A DNA stretch of 64,000 bases from Salinisphaera sp040361255 (GCF_040361255.1 NZ_APNG01000010.1:62001-126000), one strand, 5' to 3'; numbered from the stretch's first letter, positions 16,057-25,296 are shown. The notes: generated from the letters alone by a model not told the origin. Numbers and translations: made by a program.

Positions 16057-17178
16057 GTGAACAACGTCGTTATCTCGGCCTCCGGGCTCTACACGCCGCC
16101 GGAGTCGGTTTCCAACGAGGAACTGGTCACCGCCTTCAACGCCTACGTCGAGAACTACAACCGCGATAACGCGCGCGCGATCGAAAACGGTGAACTGGAG
16201 GCGCTGTCGCCGTCGAATGCGGATTTCATCTACAAGGCGTCCGGCATCAAGAGTCGCTACGTGGTGGAAAAGAGCGGCATCATCGACCCCGAGGTCATGC
16301 ATCCGTGGATTCGCACCCGCGGTAACGACGAGCCCTCGCTACAATGCGAGATGGCCTTGGCCGCGATCGAACCCTGCCTCGAAAAGGCCGGCAAGCGCGC
16401 CGAGGATATCGACGCGGTGATCGTGGCCTGTTCCAATCTGCCGCGGCCGTACCCGGCGCTGGCGGTCGAGGTGCAGAAATATCTCGGCGGCGGGCGCTTT
16501 GGTTTCGATATCAACGTGGCCTGCGCGTCGGCGGCGTTCGGTATCCAGACCGCGGCCGACATGATCAAGTCCGGCAGTGCGCGCACGGTGCTGATGGTCA
16601 ACCCGGAAATCTGTTCCGCGCATCTGAATTTTCGCGATCGCGACAGTCACTTCATCTTCGGCGATGTGTGCACCGCCGCGCTCATCGAGCACGGCGACGA
16701 TGTGGCCGACGGGCAGGGCTTCGACGTGCTCGGCACCAAGCTCAAGACCGAGTTCTCCAACAACATCCGTAACAACTTCGGCTTTCTCAATCGCACCGAG
16801 GAAACGGCGCGTTCGGATGCAGACCGGTTGTTCGTGCAGAACGGCCGGCGCGTGTTCAAGGACGTGGCGCCGATGGTCGCGCAGATGATCGGCGAGCATG
16901 TTGACGAGCTGGAACTCGAGGCCGCCGATATCAAGCGGCTGTGGCTGCATCAGGCCAATATCAACATGAACACGCTCATCTGCAAACGCGTGCTCGGCCG
17001 GGATGCGACGGAAGCGGAAATGCCGTCAGTGCTGGCCGAATACGGCAACACCAGTTCGGCCTCGCCGGTGATCGTGTTCCACAAGTTCTCGGACGATATG
17101 GTCGCCGGTGACGTGGGCGTGTTGTGCGGCTTCGGTGCGGGTTATTCCGCGGGTAGCGTGGTGACACGCAAGCGTTGA
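16057..17178 (+). CDS. 3-oxoacyl-[acyl-carrier-protein] synthase III family protein
   Basis: 373 residues from the GTG at 16057, which has AAGGGGA 6 nt upstream; an upstream in-frame ATG lacks this. Thiolase fold with the Cys-His-Asn triad in DINVACASAAFG, WLHQANINMN and EYGNTSSAS. It is longer than classical FabH (about 320) and lies outside a fab cluster. It therefore resembles the accessory KAS III enzymes of pseudomonads that prime from medium-chain acyl-CoA, which is an inference from length and context. A terminator follows. Confidence 0.88.
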   Translation: MNNVVISASGLYTPPESVSNEELVTAFNAYVENYNRDNARAIENGELEALSPSNADFIYKASGIKSRYVVEKSGIIDPEVMHPWIRTRGNDEPSLQCEMALAAIEPCLEKAGKRAEDIDAVIVACSNLPRPYPALAVEVQKYLGGGRFGFDINVACASAAFGIQTAADMIKSGSARTVLMVNPEICSAHLNFRDRDSHFIFGDVCTAALIEHGDDVADGQGFDVLGTKLKTEFSNNIRNNFGFLNRTEETARSDADRLFVQNGRRVFKDVAPMVAQMIGEHVDELELEAADIKRLWLHQANINMNTLICKRVLGRDATEAEMPSVLAEYGNTSSASPVIVFHKFSDDMVAGDVGVLCGFGAGYSAGSVVTRKR

Positions 17179-17210
17179 GACATCGCACGCCGCGCGCGTG
17201 AGCGTTGAAA

Positions 17211-17237
17211 ACAGCGGACCACGGCCGCTGTCTTTTA
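17211..17237 (+). terminator. Intrinsic terminator after the KAS III gene
   Basis: ACAGCGG (17211-17217) pairs with CCGCTGT (17225-17231) around a 7-nt loop and is followed by CTTTTA. It lies 33 nt after the KAS III stop and 32 nt before pepN. Confidence 0.65.
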
Positions 17238-17268
17238 CCGGACCAACAATTCGATTGGACAGGCTGTT

Positions 17269-19887
17269 ATGACGGGCCAGACACAGCGCAAGTATCGCGC
17301 CGACTACCAGCCGCCGGGCTATCTCATCGACCATGTCGATATCGCGTTCGGCCTGGAGGCGGACCATACCCACGTACGGGCGACCCACCAGCTGCGGCGC
17401 AACCCGCAGGCGAGTGCGACCGGGCCGCTGGTGCTCGATGGCCGGGATATGGCACTCGAACAGCTCGCGATCGACGGTCGCGAGCTGCACGCCTCGCAAT
17501 ACCGTGTAGACGATACGACGCTCACGATCTTCGATCCGCCCGATCAGTTCGAACTGCTGATCGAGAACACGATCCACCCCGAAAACAATCTTTCGCTGGA
17601 AGGGCTGTACCGCTCCGGCGATATTCTGTGTACCCAGTGCGAGGCCAACGGCTTTTCGCGGATCACCTATTTCCCGGACCGCCCCGACGTGATGGCGCGC
17701 TATACCACGCGTATCGTGGCCTGGCCCGAGGCGTTTCCGGTGTTGCTGGCCAACGGCAATTGCGTGGAATCCGGGCCGATGCCCTGCGGCCACCACTATG
17801 CGGTGTTCGAGGACCCGTTCCCGAAACCCTGTTATCTGTTCGCCATGGTCGCCGGCGATCTGGGCATGATCCGCGATACCTATACCACTGCCTCCGGGCG
17901 TACGGTCGATCTTCGGCTCTACACCGAGCATGGCAACGAGGATCAGTGCCACCACGCCATGGCCTCGCTCAAGCAGGCCATGGCCTGGGACGAAGACACC
18001 TACGGCCTGGAATACGATCTCGACAGCTATGTCACCGTCGCCGTGGGCAGCTTCAACATGGGCGCGATGGAGAACAAGGGCCTGAACGTATTCAATACGG
18101 CCTGTATCTTCGCCCGGGCCGATACCGCCACGGATAGCGATTTTGCGCTGGTGCGCGACGTGGTCGCCCACGAGTACTTCCACAACTACACCGGCAACCG
18201 CGTGACCTGTCGCGATTGGTTCCAGCTGTCGTTGAAGGAAGGGCTGACCGTCTATCGCGAGCATCAGTTCGCGATCGATCAGGGTTCGCCCGGCGTGACC
18301 CGGATTCGCCAGGTGCGCGCCATGCGCGAAATCCAGTTCCCCGAGGACGCCGGCCCGCGTGCGCATCCGGTGCGCCCGGAATCTTATGTGGAAATGAACA
18401 ATTTCTACACCATCACCGTCTATGAAAAAGGCGGCGAGGTGATCCGCATGATCGCCCAGATGGCCGGGCGCGAGGCCTTCATCGCGGCCGTGCGCCACTA
18501 TCTGGACAAGCACGACGGCCAGGCCGTGACCATCGAGGATTTCGTCATTGCGATGGAAGAATCGACCGGCCTGGACCTGGCCCAGTTCCGGCACTGGTAT
18601 GCTCAGGCCGGCACGCCGCGTGTGCGGGTGGCCACCGAATTCGCGGATGGACGCCTGCAGCTGACCCTGTCGCAGCACACCCCGGCCACGCCCGGCCAGG
18701 CCGACAAGCCCCTGTTCGACATCCCGGTGGAGATCGCACTGTTCGATGCCAACGGTGCGCCGGTGGGTGCGCCGCAGGTGTTGCGTCTGACCCAGGCCGA
18801 ACAACACTGGACGTTCGATGACTTTGAGGCCGAACCCACGGTATCGGCGCTGCGTGGTTTCACCGCCCCCGTACGTCTGGAATACGAACAAAGCGATACC
18901 GCGCTGGCCCGGCTGATGGCCCACGATAGCGACCCCGTGTGTCGCTGGGACGCGGCCCAGGCGTTGTACCTGAAAACACTGATCGCCGATGTCGAGGCGC
19001 GACGCGCGGGCAGCGCGCCGGTCGCGGCGCCCGAGTTGTTGTTCGATGCAATCGCCACGTTGCTCGACAACCCGCCGGACGATCGCGAACTGCTCGCGGA
19101 AATGCTCACGCTGCCCAGCGAAGCCATGCTCGGCGAACAGTTCGATACGATCGATATCTTCGCCGTCGATGCCGCGCGGCGCGCGCTCAAACAGGTGATC
19201 GCGCGCCGTTTTGATGCCCGCTTCGCGGCACTCGCCGATGCCCATGCGCCCACGCAAGCCTACGTATTCGATGTGGCCGAGGCCGGGCGCCGACGCGTGT
19301 TCGCGCTCGCACTCGACTATCTGGCAGCGATCGAGGCCGACGGCATCGCCGCACGCGCGGCCAGCGTTTACGAATGCGCCGACAACATGACCGATCGCAT
19401 GGCCGCGCTCGACGCGCTGCGCGATATGGATGTGCCCGAACGCGAACAAGTGCTCGCCGATTTCGCCGAGCGCTGGGCCGATTACCCGCTGGTCATGGAC
19501 AAGTGGCTGCGCCTGCAGGCCAGCACGCGCCGCGACGACAGCGTCGAGCACGTGCGCGAACTGCTCGGCGATAGCCGTTTCGACTTCACCAACCCCAACC
19601 GTATCCGTGCGCTGCTGGGTGGGTTCGTGCGCGCCAATCGGGTGGGGTTTCATCGCGCCGATGGCGAAGGTTATCGCCTGGTCGCCGACGAAATCCTGCG
19701 TCTGGATCCGCTCAATCCGCAGTTGGCGGCGGCCCTGGCGTCCATGCTCACCGACTGGGCACGCCATGTGCCGGCCCAGGCCGACGGCATGCGCAGCGCG
19801 CTCGAGCGTATCGCGGCCGCGCAACTATCCGACAATACGCGCGAAATCGTGACCGTCGGGCTCGAGCGCCGCGATAGCACGGACTGA
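17269..19887 (+). CDS. pepN: Aminopeptidase N
   Basis: 872 residues, the length of gammaproteobacterial PepN. It is a cytoplasmic M1 zinc metallopeptidase that removes N-terminal residues from peptides. The exopeptidase motif is GAMENKG (about residue 264-270). The zinc site HEYFHNYTGNR continues to a downstream Glu in SLKEGLTVYREHQF. An all-helical C-terminal domain ends the protein. It is preceded by a terminator and followed by the phoB promoter, so it is probably monocistronic. Confidence 0.96.
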   Translation: MTGQTQRKYRADYQPPGYLIDHVDIAFGLEADHTHVRATHQLRRNPQASATGPLVLDGRDMALEQLAIDGRELHASQYRVDDTTLTIFDPPDQFELLIENTIHPENNLSLEGLYRSGDILCTQCEANGFSRITYFPDRPDVMARYTTRIVAWPEAFPVLLANGNCVESGPMPCGHHYAVFEDPFPKPCYLFAMVAGDLGMIRDTYTTASGRTVDLRLYTEHGNEDQCHHAMASLKQAMAWDEDTYGLEYDLDSYVTVAVGSFNMGAMENKGLNVFNTACIFARADTATDSDFALVRDVVAHEYFHNYTGNRVTCRDWFQLSLKEGLTVYREHQFAIDQGSPGVTRIRQVRAMREIQFPEDAGPRAHPVRPESYVEMNNFYTITVYEKGGEVIRMIAQMAGREAFIAAVRHYLDKHDGQAVTIEDFVIAMEESTGLDLAQFRHWYAQAGTPRVRVATEFADGRLQLTLSQHTPATPGQADKPLFDIPVEIALFDANGAPVGAPQVLRLTQAEQHWTFDDFEAEPTVSALRGFTAPVRLEYEQSDTALARLMAHDSDPVCRWDAAQALYLKTLIADVEARRAGSAPVAAPELLFDAIATLLDNPPDDRELLAEMLTLPSEAMLGEQFDTIDIFAVDAARRALKQVIARRFDARFAALADAHAPTQAYVFDVAEAGRRRVFALALDYLAAIEADGIAARAASVYECADNMTDRMAALDALRDMDVPEREQVLADFAERWADYPLVMDKWLRLQASTRRDDSVEHVRELLGDSRFDFTNPNRIRALLGGFVRANRVGFHRADGEGYRLVADEILRLDPLNPQLAAALASMLTDWARHVPAQADGMRSALERIAAAQLSDNTREIVTVGLERRDSTD

Positions 19888-19913
19888 GGCCGCGGGTGCC
19901 CGCTGCCAAATAA

Positions 19914-19931
19914 CTGTCATGTTGCTGTAAT
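19914..19931 (+). promoter_or_regulatory. PHO box upstream of phoB
   Basis: CTGTCAT (19914-19920), a 4-nt spacer, then CTGTAAT (19925-19931). Both match the PhoB half-site consensus CTGTCAT/C with the canonical 11-nt period. It lies 34-50 bp before the phoB start codons. It indicates autoregulation of phoBR under phosphate limitation. Confidence 0.8.
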
Positions 19932-19980
19932 ATCGAGTGCCTAGCGTTACGGCGTCATAGTCCCCATGAGACCCCACGTA

Positions 19981-20676
19981 ATGCAGCACAAGCATGTTCT
20001 GATCGTCGAGGACGAAGCGCCGATTCGCGACATGATCCGATTCGCCCTCGAACGGGCGGATTTTGCCGTCAGTGAAGCCGAGGATGCCCAGAGTGCGCGT
20101 CTGGCGATGGCCGAGCGGCGCCCGGATCTGGTGTTGCTCGACTGGATGTTGCCCGGCGTGTCGGGGGCGGAATTCGCGCGCGAGCTGCGCCGCGACGAAC
20201 TCACCGCCCAGTTACCGGTGATCATGGTCACCGCGCGTGTGGATGCGGACGACCGCGTACGCGGGCTCAATCTCGGCGCGGACGACTACATCACCAAACC
20301 GTTTTCGTCCTCCGAACTGGTTGCGCGCGTGCGCGCGGTGCTGCGTCGCAGTTTGCCGGGCGGCGAGGACGAAACCCTGGAGCTCGACGGGCTGGTGCTC
20401 GATGCGGCCAGCCAGCGGGTCGCCGCTGGCGATTCGCCGGTCAAGCTGGGACCCACGGAATACCGGCTGCTGCGTTTTTTCATGAGCAACCCGGAGCGCG
20501 TGTACTCGCGCGAGCAGATGCTCGATCGTGTCTGGGGACAGAATGTGTTCGTCGAAGAGCGCACTGTGGATGTCCATATCCGGCGTCTACGCAAGGCGTT
20601 GGCGCCGTATGGCTTCGACCATTTCATTCAGACGGTACGCGGCAGCGGCTATCGTTTTTCCAGCAAGGGTGTGTAG
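19981..20676 (+). CDS. phoB: Phosphate regulon response regulator PhoB
   Basis: 231 residues. The receiver domain opens with VLIVEDEAPIRDM; the phosphoacceptor Asp is in LLDWMLPG, the switch Thr in MVTA and Lys in YITKPF. The OmpR-type winged helix covers the C-terminal ~100 residues (GPTEYRLLRFFMSNPERVYSREQ through TVRGSGYRF). I prefer the ATG at 19981, which puts the first strand at the same distance from Met as in known PhoB. An ATG at 19966 would add five residues. A PHO box lies upstream and phoR follows. Confidence 0.95.
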   Translation: MQHKHVLIVEDEAPIRDMIRFALERADFAVSEAEDAQSARLAMAERRPDLVLLDWMLPGVSGAEFARELRRDELTAQLPVIMVTARVDADDRVRGLNLGADDYITKPFSSSELVARVRAVLRRSLPGGEDETLELDGLVLDAASQRVAAGDSPVKLGPTEYRLLRFFMSNPERVYSREQMLDRVWGQNVFVEERTVDVHIRRLRKALAPYGFDHFIQTVRGSGYRFSSKGV

Positions 20677-20706
20677 GGCCGCGCCCATGGCGTGGCCGGC
20701 GGACTC

Positions 20707-22035
20707 ATGAGTATGCCCACGCTTGGTGTGGCGCGCGTATGGCGGCGCGAACTGTTGCTCATCGGGGCGTGGCTGGCTCTGTGCGTATTGCTCGGGCTGT
20801 TTACCGGCTATGTGCTCGTGGCCGTGTTACTGGGTGTGTGCGCCTATCTGGGCATGCACCTGGCCTATGCCTACCAGTTGCATCGATGGCTGGCCTCGGA
20901 CCGCATCGAGCCATCCGACGGCATCGGTGTCTGGCAGGAAATCTATACCGAGCTGTATCGGCTCAAGCAGCGTAATCGCAAACGCAAGAAACGGCTCAAG
21001 AGCATCGTCCACGAATTCCAGGCCTCGACCGCGGCGCTGCCGGATGGTGCCGTGGTGCTGGATTCGCAGGGACGTATCGTCTGGTTCAATGAAGCCGCGG
21101 GCGCGCTCATGGCACTGCGCAGTCCGCAGGATCTGGGGCAGCGTCTGGCCAATCTGTTGCGCCATCCGCGGGTGTCCAGTCATCTGATCAAAGCCGAAGG
21201 GGTGGGCGAACTGGAAGTACCGTCGCCCGTCAACGAAGCGGACACATTACTGTTGCGCCTGATTCCCTACGGCAACAATCAACGCCTGCTGATTGCCCGC
21301 GATATCAGCGAACAGAAGCGTCTCGAGCATACCCGGCGCGACTTCGTGGCCAATGCCTCGCACGAACTGCGCACGCCGCTTACGGTGCTGCGCGGCTATC
21401 TGGAGATGATGGAAGAGGAAGCCGCCAGCGACGGCCCGCTCAAGGGCTGGCAGGCACCGATCCGGGAGATGGGCGAGCAGTCGCGGCGCATGAATCGCAT
21501 CATCGAAAGCCTGCTCAAGCTCGCGCGCCTGGAAAGCGAAGGTTTGCAACAACGCCAGGAACGTATCGATATCCCCGCCATGCTGCAGTCGCTGGTCGAC
21601 GATATCCGGCGTGCGAATGCCACAACGCACGAAATCGTCATGGATATCGAGCCGGGGCTGGGGCTCTACGGGCGACCGGGCGAACTGGAAAGCGTGTTTT
21701 CCAATCTGTTGTCCAACGCGGTGCGCTATACCACCGGCGACGAAGGCAAGATCACCGTGCGCTGGTGGCGCGAAGAGGACGCTGCCTGTTTTTCGGTCAC
21801 CGACAATGGCCCCGGTATCGAACCCCAGCACCTGCCACGCCTGACCGAGCGTTTCTATCGGGTCGATGCCGGGCGACAGGCGAGCACGGGCGGCACCGGT
21901 CTGGGCCTGGCCATCGTCAAGCACTGTCTCGAGCATCACGAGGCCGAACTGAATATCGACAGCGAACCCGGCCACGGTTCGACTTTTACCTGTCGTTTCC
22001 CGGCCCAGCGCGCGCTCGACCGCCAGGCGGCCTGA
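20707..22035 (+). CDS. phoR: Phosphate regulon sensor histidine kinase PhoR
   Basis: 442 residues. Two adjacent N-terminal transmembrane segments (about 12-50) with almost no periplasmic loop are followed by a PAS domain (about 100-200). The HisKA phosphoacceptor is ASHELRTPLTVLRGY, then HATPase_c with LLSNAVRYT, DNGPGIE and GGTGLGLAIVKH. The lack of a sensory periplasmic domain is characteristic of PhoR, which reads phosphate status through PstSCAB/PhoU. I place the start at the ATG at 20707; a GTG 15 nt upstream is also possible. Confidence 0.95.
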   Translation: MSMPTLGVARVWRRELLLIGAWLALCVLLGLFTGYVLVAVLLGVCAYLGMHLAYAYQLHRWLASDRIEPSDGIGVWQEIYTELYRLKQRNRKRKKRLKSIVHEFQASTAALPDGAVVLDSQGRIVWFNEAAGALMALRSPQDLGQRLANLLRHPRVSSHLIKAEGVGELEVPSPVNEADTLLLRLIPYGNNQRLLIARDISEQKRLEHTRRDFVANASHELRTPLTVLRGYLEMMEEEAASDGPLKGWQAPIREMGEQSRRMNRIIESLLKLARLESEGLQQRQERIDIPAMLQSLVDDIRRANATTHEIVMDIEPGLGLYGRPGELESVFSNLLSNAVRYTTGDEGKITVRWWREEDAACFSVTDNGPGIEPQHLPRLTERFYRVDAGRQASTGGTGLGLAIVKHCLEHHEAELNIDSEPGHGSTFTCRFPAQRALDRQAA

Positions 22036-22196
22036 GCCCGTCATCGAGCGCTTCGACCGGCGTCGAACCGGTCTGACCGATGCGACGTCCCGGTGGCCGT
22101 TTCTGCCTTTAATCGACGATCGCCAGGGCGGCCGGCACGGCCGGGCCGCGGCGTGCTTACATGGCGGCCCGGCGGCGCGTTTGCATGCGTGCGGCG

Positions 22197-22236
22197 TTGT
22201 CACTGGACCGTCATAAAGTCGTTATCTGGCTGTCAT
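22197..22236 (+). promoter_or_regulatory. Tandem PHO boxes (four half-sites) upstream of the porin gene
   Basis: Four heptamers recur every 11 nt: TTGTCAC (22197), CCGTCAT (22208), TCGTTAT (22219) and CTGTCAT (22230), each separated by 4 nt. That equals two full PHO boxes in phase. A plausible -10 (TTAGGT or TAGGTA) follows about 6 nt later, the spacing of PhoB-dependent promoters. The ATG is 62 nt downstream of the last half-site. Confidence 0.8.
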
Positions 22237-22298
22237 ACGCCTTAGGTAGTTTCTCCCGCGGCTGCACAAGCCGAGACACAATCCAGGGAGACCTACTG

Positions 22299-23507
22299 AT
22301 GAACCGTTTTCAACTGCGCGCCATGGGCGTGCTCGCCGGCGCGGCCGTGACCGCCATGCCCATGCTCGCTTCGGCTGGCATCACCCTTTACGAAGAAGGC
22401 AACAAGTCGCTGGAGATCGGCGGCCGTCTGCAACCGCAGTACCGTCTGGTCGACGGTGACAATGGCGACGCCGAGGGCAGCGATTCGGGCGACGACTTCT
22501 TTCTGCGTCGTATGCGCTTCTATATCGAAGGCACGCTGACCGAGAACATCTATGGCATCTGGCAGGTGGATTTCGGCGACACCTCGGACGATCCGGAAGT
22601 CAAGGACGCCTTCATCAACTATTCCGGCCTGCCGATGGGCAACATCACGGTGGGTAACGCGAAGGTGCCGTTTTCGCGTGAACTGCTGACCTCCTCCAAG
22701 CGCCAGCAATTCGTCGAGCGCACGGTCGTGGGCGATCACAACTACGGTGTGCCGGATCGTCAGATGGGCGTGACCTACAACCTCGACGACAACGACATGG
22801 TTCAGGGCTCGCTGGGCATCTACCAGGCCGGTATCGACCCCAGCTTCTCCAAGGTCGACTTCGAGTCGCGCGTGAGTTCCGATGCCGAGTACTTCGGCAA
22901 CATGGTTGCGGGCCGTATTGACTGGACGCCGCTGGGCAAATTCAAGATGGCCCAGGGCGCCTTCGGTGAAGAGACCAAATTCGGCATGGGCCTGAACGCC
23001 TTCACCTGGAACAACGACGACGACATCAGCGACGACGACATCCAGAATCAGTACGACACCGTCAACGGTTACGGCGTGGACGCCGGCTTTCGTTCGGGCT
23101 ATTTCTCGGCGGATGCGGCGGTCCAGTACTTCGATGCCGACACCATCGACGGCGCGGCGAGCTCCACCGGTCTGGTCGACGAAAACGGCGACGCTAAGTT
23201 CTCGACCTATCTGGTCAAGGCCGGCTACATGGTCGTGCCGAGCAAGCTGGAATTCGTGGCCGGCTTTTCCGCGCTCGACCCGGACGACGGTTTCTATGCC
23301 GGCGGCGAGAAGTATGACGACATGGACAAGCGCTATTCGGCCGGTCTGAACTACTTTTTCAACAAGCACGACGCCAAGATTCAGCTGACCTATGAAATCG
23401 GTCGTGACGTGCTCTACACCAACGATGCCAACGGCCAGGTCCAGGCGCCGTCGAACATCGGTGGCGATCAGAACACGCTGTTCCTGCAGTTCCAGCAGGT
23501 TCTGTAA
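22299..23507 (+). CDS. Phosphate/polyphosphate-selective porin (porin O/P family)
   Basis: 402 residues. The signal peptide of about 26 residues ends at MLASA, and the ATG at 22299 has GGGAG 8 nt upstream. The mature part starts with LEIGGRLQPQYR and FFLRRMRFYIEG, typical of porin O/P beta-barrels. VGNAKVPFSRELLTSSKRQQFVER is a further family block, which I describe rather than quote beyond its first residues. The barrel ends in the hydrophobic strand TLFLQFQQVL. In Pseudomonas such porins (OprP/OprO) bring phosphate or polyphosphate across the outer membrane under PhoB control. The tandem PHO boxes upstream fit this role; anion selectivity is inferred. Confidence 0.88.
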   Translation: MNRFQLRAMGVLAGAAVTAMPMLASAGITLYEEGNKSLEIGGRLQPQYRLVDGDNGDAEGSDSGDDFFLRRMRFYIEGTLTENIYGIWQVDFGDTSDDPEVKDAFINYSGLPMGNITVGNAKVPFSRELLTSSKRQQFVERTVVGDHNYGVPDRQMGVTYNLDDNDMVQGSLGIYQAGIDPSFSKVDFESRVSSDAEYFGNMVAGRIDWTPLGKFKMAQGAFGEETKFGMGLNAFTWNNDDDISDDDIQNQYDTVNGYGVDAGFRSGYFSADAAVQYFDADTIDGAASSTGLVDENGDAKFSTYLVKAGYMVVPSKLEFVAGFSALDPDDGFYAGGEKYDDMDKRYSAGLNYFFNKHDAKIQLTYEIGRDVLYTNDANGQVQAPSNIGGDQNTLFLQFQQVL

Positions 23508-23551
23508 CAACTCCCCTGAAGAAAAAGAAGCGGATTGCTCCCTTTGATCAT

Positions 23552-23581
23552 GACCCCGGCTCGTCCGGGGTCTTTTTTTTT
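23552..23581 (+). terminator. Strong intrinsic terminator after the porin gene
   Basis: GACCCCGG (23552-23559) pairs perfectly with CCGGGGTC (23565-23572) around CTCGT, followed by nine T residues. It is 44 nt after the porin stop and only 14 nt before the start codon of the next gene. Confidence 0.9.
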
Positions 23582-23594
23582 GGACGACGGAAAC

Positions 23595-25253
23595 ATGAAA
23601 TATTTAACAGTATGCTTTGCCGCGGCGCTCGCCGTGGTCGGGCTGAGCGGCTGTAACGACGACGATAACTCGGTCGAAACCGCCAATGACGCACCGGCAC
23701 GCACACTCTCGGTGACCCGTGTCGGCCGCTACCAGGTGCAGCCTGCCGCCGGCGAGTCGTTTCTCGACGATGTGTTCGACGAAGGCGCGGCCGAGATCGT
23801 GACCTACGATGCAACCACCCAGCGTCTGTACGTGGTCAACTCGAACGCGAAAACGGTCGACGTGCTGGCCATCGACAGCAGCGGCCGCCTCCTGCGCATG
23901 GGCCAGATCGATGCCACCGCGGAAGGCGACTCGGCCAATAGCGTTGCCGTACACGAGGGCACCGTCGCTGTAGCCATCGAAGCCGACGACACGCAGGCGC
24001 CCGGCAAGGTGGTGTTCTACTCCGGCACGGGGCTGGAAAAGCTCGGCGAGGCCACGGTCGGGGCGTTGCCCGATATGGTTACCTTCACGCCCGACGGCAC
24101 ACGCGTACTCGTGGCAAACGAGGGGGAGCCGAACGACGACTACACCAACGATCCGGAAGGCTCGATCAGCGTGGTCGATGTGACGGGCGGCTTCAATGCG
24201 CCCACGGTGACGACCCTGGGTTTCGAGGACTTCAACGACCAGGCCGATGCGCTGCGCGCGAAGGGCGTGCGTATTTTCGGCCCGAACGCGACCGCCGCCC
24301 AGGATTTCGAGCCGGAATATATCGCCGTGGCGGCCGACGGTGAGCATGCCTATGCCAGTCTGCAGGAGAACAACGCCATCGCGGTCATCGATCTCGCAGC
24401 GATGCGGATTACCGATGTATTGCCGCTAGGCTACAAGGACCACAGCGCGGCCGGGCAGGGCATCGACCCGAGCAACGAAGACGGCCTGAACATCCGCACC
24501 GTGCCGGTCATGGGCATGTATCAGCCGGATACGATCGCCGCCTTCGAGGACGGCGGCACCACCTACCTGCTGACCGCCAACGAGGGCGACTCGCGCGATT
24601 ATGACGGCTTCAGCGAAGAGGCCGACGTGAAGGATCTGTCGCTGGACCCCGACGCCTTTGCGAACGCGGCTGCGCTGCAGGAAGACGCCCAGCTGGGCGA
24701 TCTCAAGGTCACGACGACCCTGGGCCGTACTGGCGAAACCGATGGCGAGGGTGAGCCGATCTACGACGCGCTCTACGCCTTTGGCGCGCGCTCGTTTTCG
24801 ATCCGACGCGCGGATACCGCCGAACTGGTCTACGACTCCGGCGATGACTTCGAGCGTATTACCGGCGAGCGTTACGGTGACGAGTTCAACAATGACAATA
24901 ACGAAAACGACGGCGATTCGCGCTCGGACAACAAGGGGCCGGAACCCGAAGCCATCGCCTACGGCGTGATCGACGGTCGGCGTTATGCGTTCATTGGTCT
25001 GGAGCGCATGGGCGGTTTCTTCGTCTACGACATCACCGATGTCGATGCCCCCGAATATGTCAGCTATACCAACGCGCGCGATGTCAGCGTCGATATGGAC
25101 ACCGAAAACGGCGCGTTGATGGCTGGTGATCTGGGCCCGGAAAGCATCGTGTTCATCGATGCCGAGCAAAGTCCGGTACCCGGGGTGCCGCTGTTGGCGG
25201 TCGGTAACGAGGTCAGCGGCTCGACCACGCTCTATCGACTCGACCTGAAATAG
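23595..25253 (+). CDS. Choice-of-anchor I family lipoprotein, predicted beta-propeller
   Basis: 552 residues from the ATG at 23595. A lipoprotein signal (KYLTVCFAAALAVVGLSGC, lipobox LSGC) suggests an envelope-anchored protein. The rest consists of repeated beta-propeller-like segments (YDATTQRLYVVNSNAKTVDV, VTFTPDGTRVLVANEGEPND, YLLTANEGDSRDYDGF, GPEPEAIAYG, YAFIGLERMGGFFVYD, GPESIVFID). These are family blocks of choice-of-anchor I proteins, whose function is not established. An Asp/Asn-rich loop near residue 435 (DNNENDGDSRSDN) could bind calcium. It sits between a PhoB-regulated porin and pstS, so a role in phosphate acquisition, perhaps as a phosphatase, is inferred. It has no PHO box of its own. 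Confidence 0.8.
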   Translation: MKYLTVCFAAALAVVGLSGCNDDDNSVETANDAPARTLSVTRVGRYQVQPAAGESFLDDVFDEGAAEIVTYDATTQRLYVVNSNAKTVDVLAIDSSGRLLRMGQIDATAEGDSANSVAVHEGTVAVAIEADDTQAPGKVVFYSGTGLEKLGEATVGALPDMVTFTPDGTRVLVANEGEPNDDYTNDPEGSISVVDVTGGFNAPTVTTLGFEDFNDQADALRAKGVRIFGPNATAAQDFEPEYIAVAADGEHAYASLQENNAIAVIDLAAMRITDVLPLGYKDHSAAGQGIDPSNEDGLNIRTVPVMGMYQPDTIAAFEDGGTTYLLTANEGDSRDYDGFSEEADVKDLSLDPDAFANAAALQEDAQLGDLKVTTTLGRTGETDGEGEPIYDALYAFGARSFSIRRADTAELVYDSGDDFERITGERYGDEFNNDNNENDGDSRSDNKGPEPEAIAYGVIDGRRYAFIGLERMGGFFVYDITDVDAPEYVSYTNARDVSVDMDTENGALMAGDLGPESIVFIDAEQSPVPGVPLLAVGNEVSGSTTLYRLDLK

Positions 25254-25278
25254 CCGCGATGACAGGGTTTGGCCGCGG

Positions 25279-25296
25279 ATGTCACAAATCTGTCAT
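25279..25296 (+). promoter_or_regulatory. PHO box upstream of pstS
   Basis: ATGTCAC (25279-25285), spacer AAAT, CTGTCAT (25290-25296): a nearly perfect PHO box. The pstS ATG is 86 nt downstream. It should drive pstSCAB-phoU under phosphate starvation. Confidence 0.85.

Noticed and set aside
17026..19824. Open frame of over 900 codons on the minus strand opposite pepN
   Set aside because: It mirrors pepN in a GC-rich genome where third-position bias keeps the antisense frame open. It has no ribosome-binding site, no known motifs, and His/Arg/Gly-rich composition typical of such shadows.
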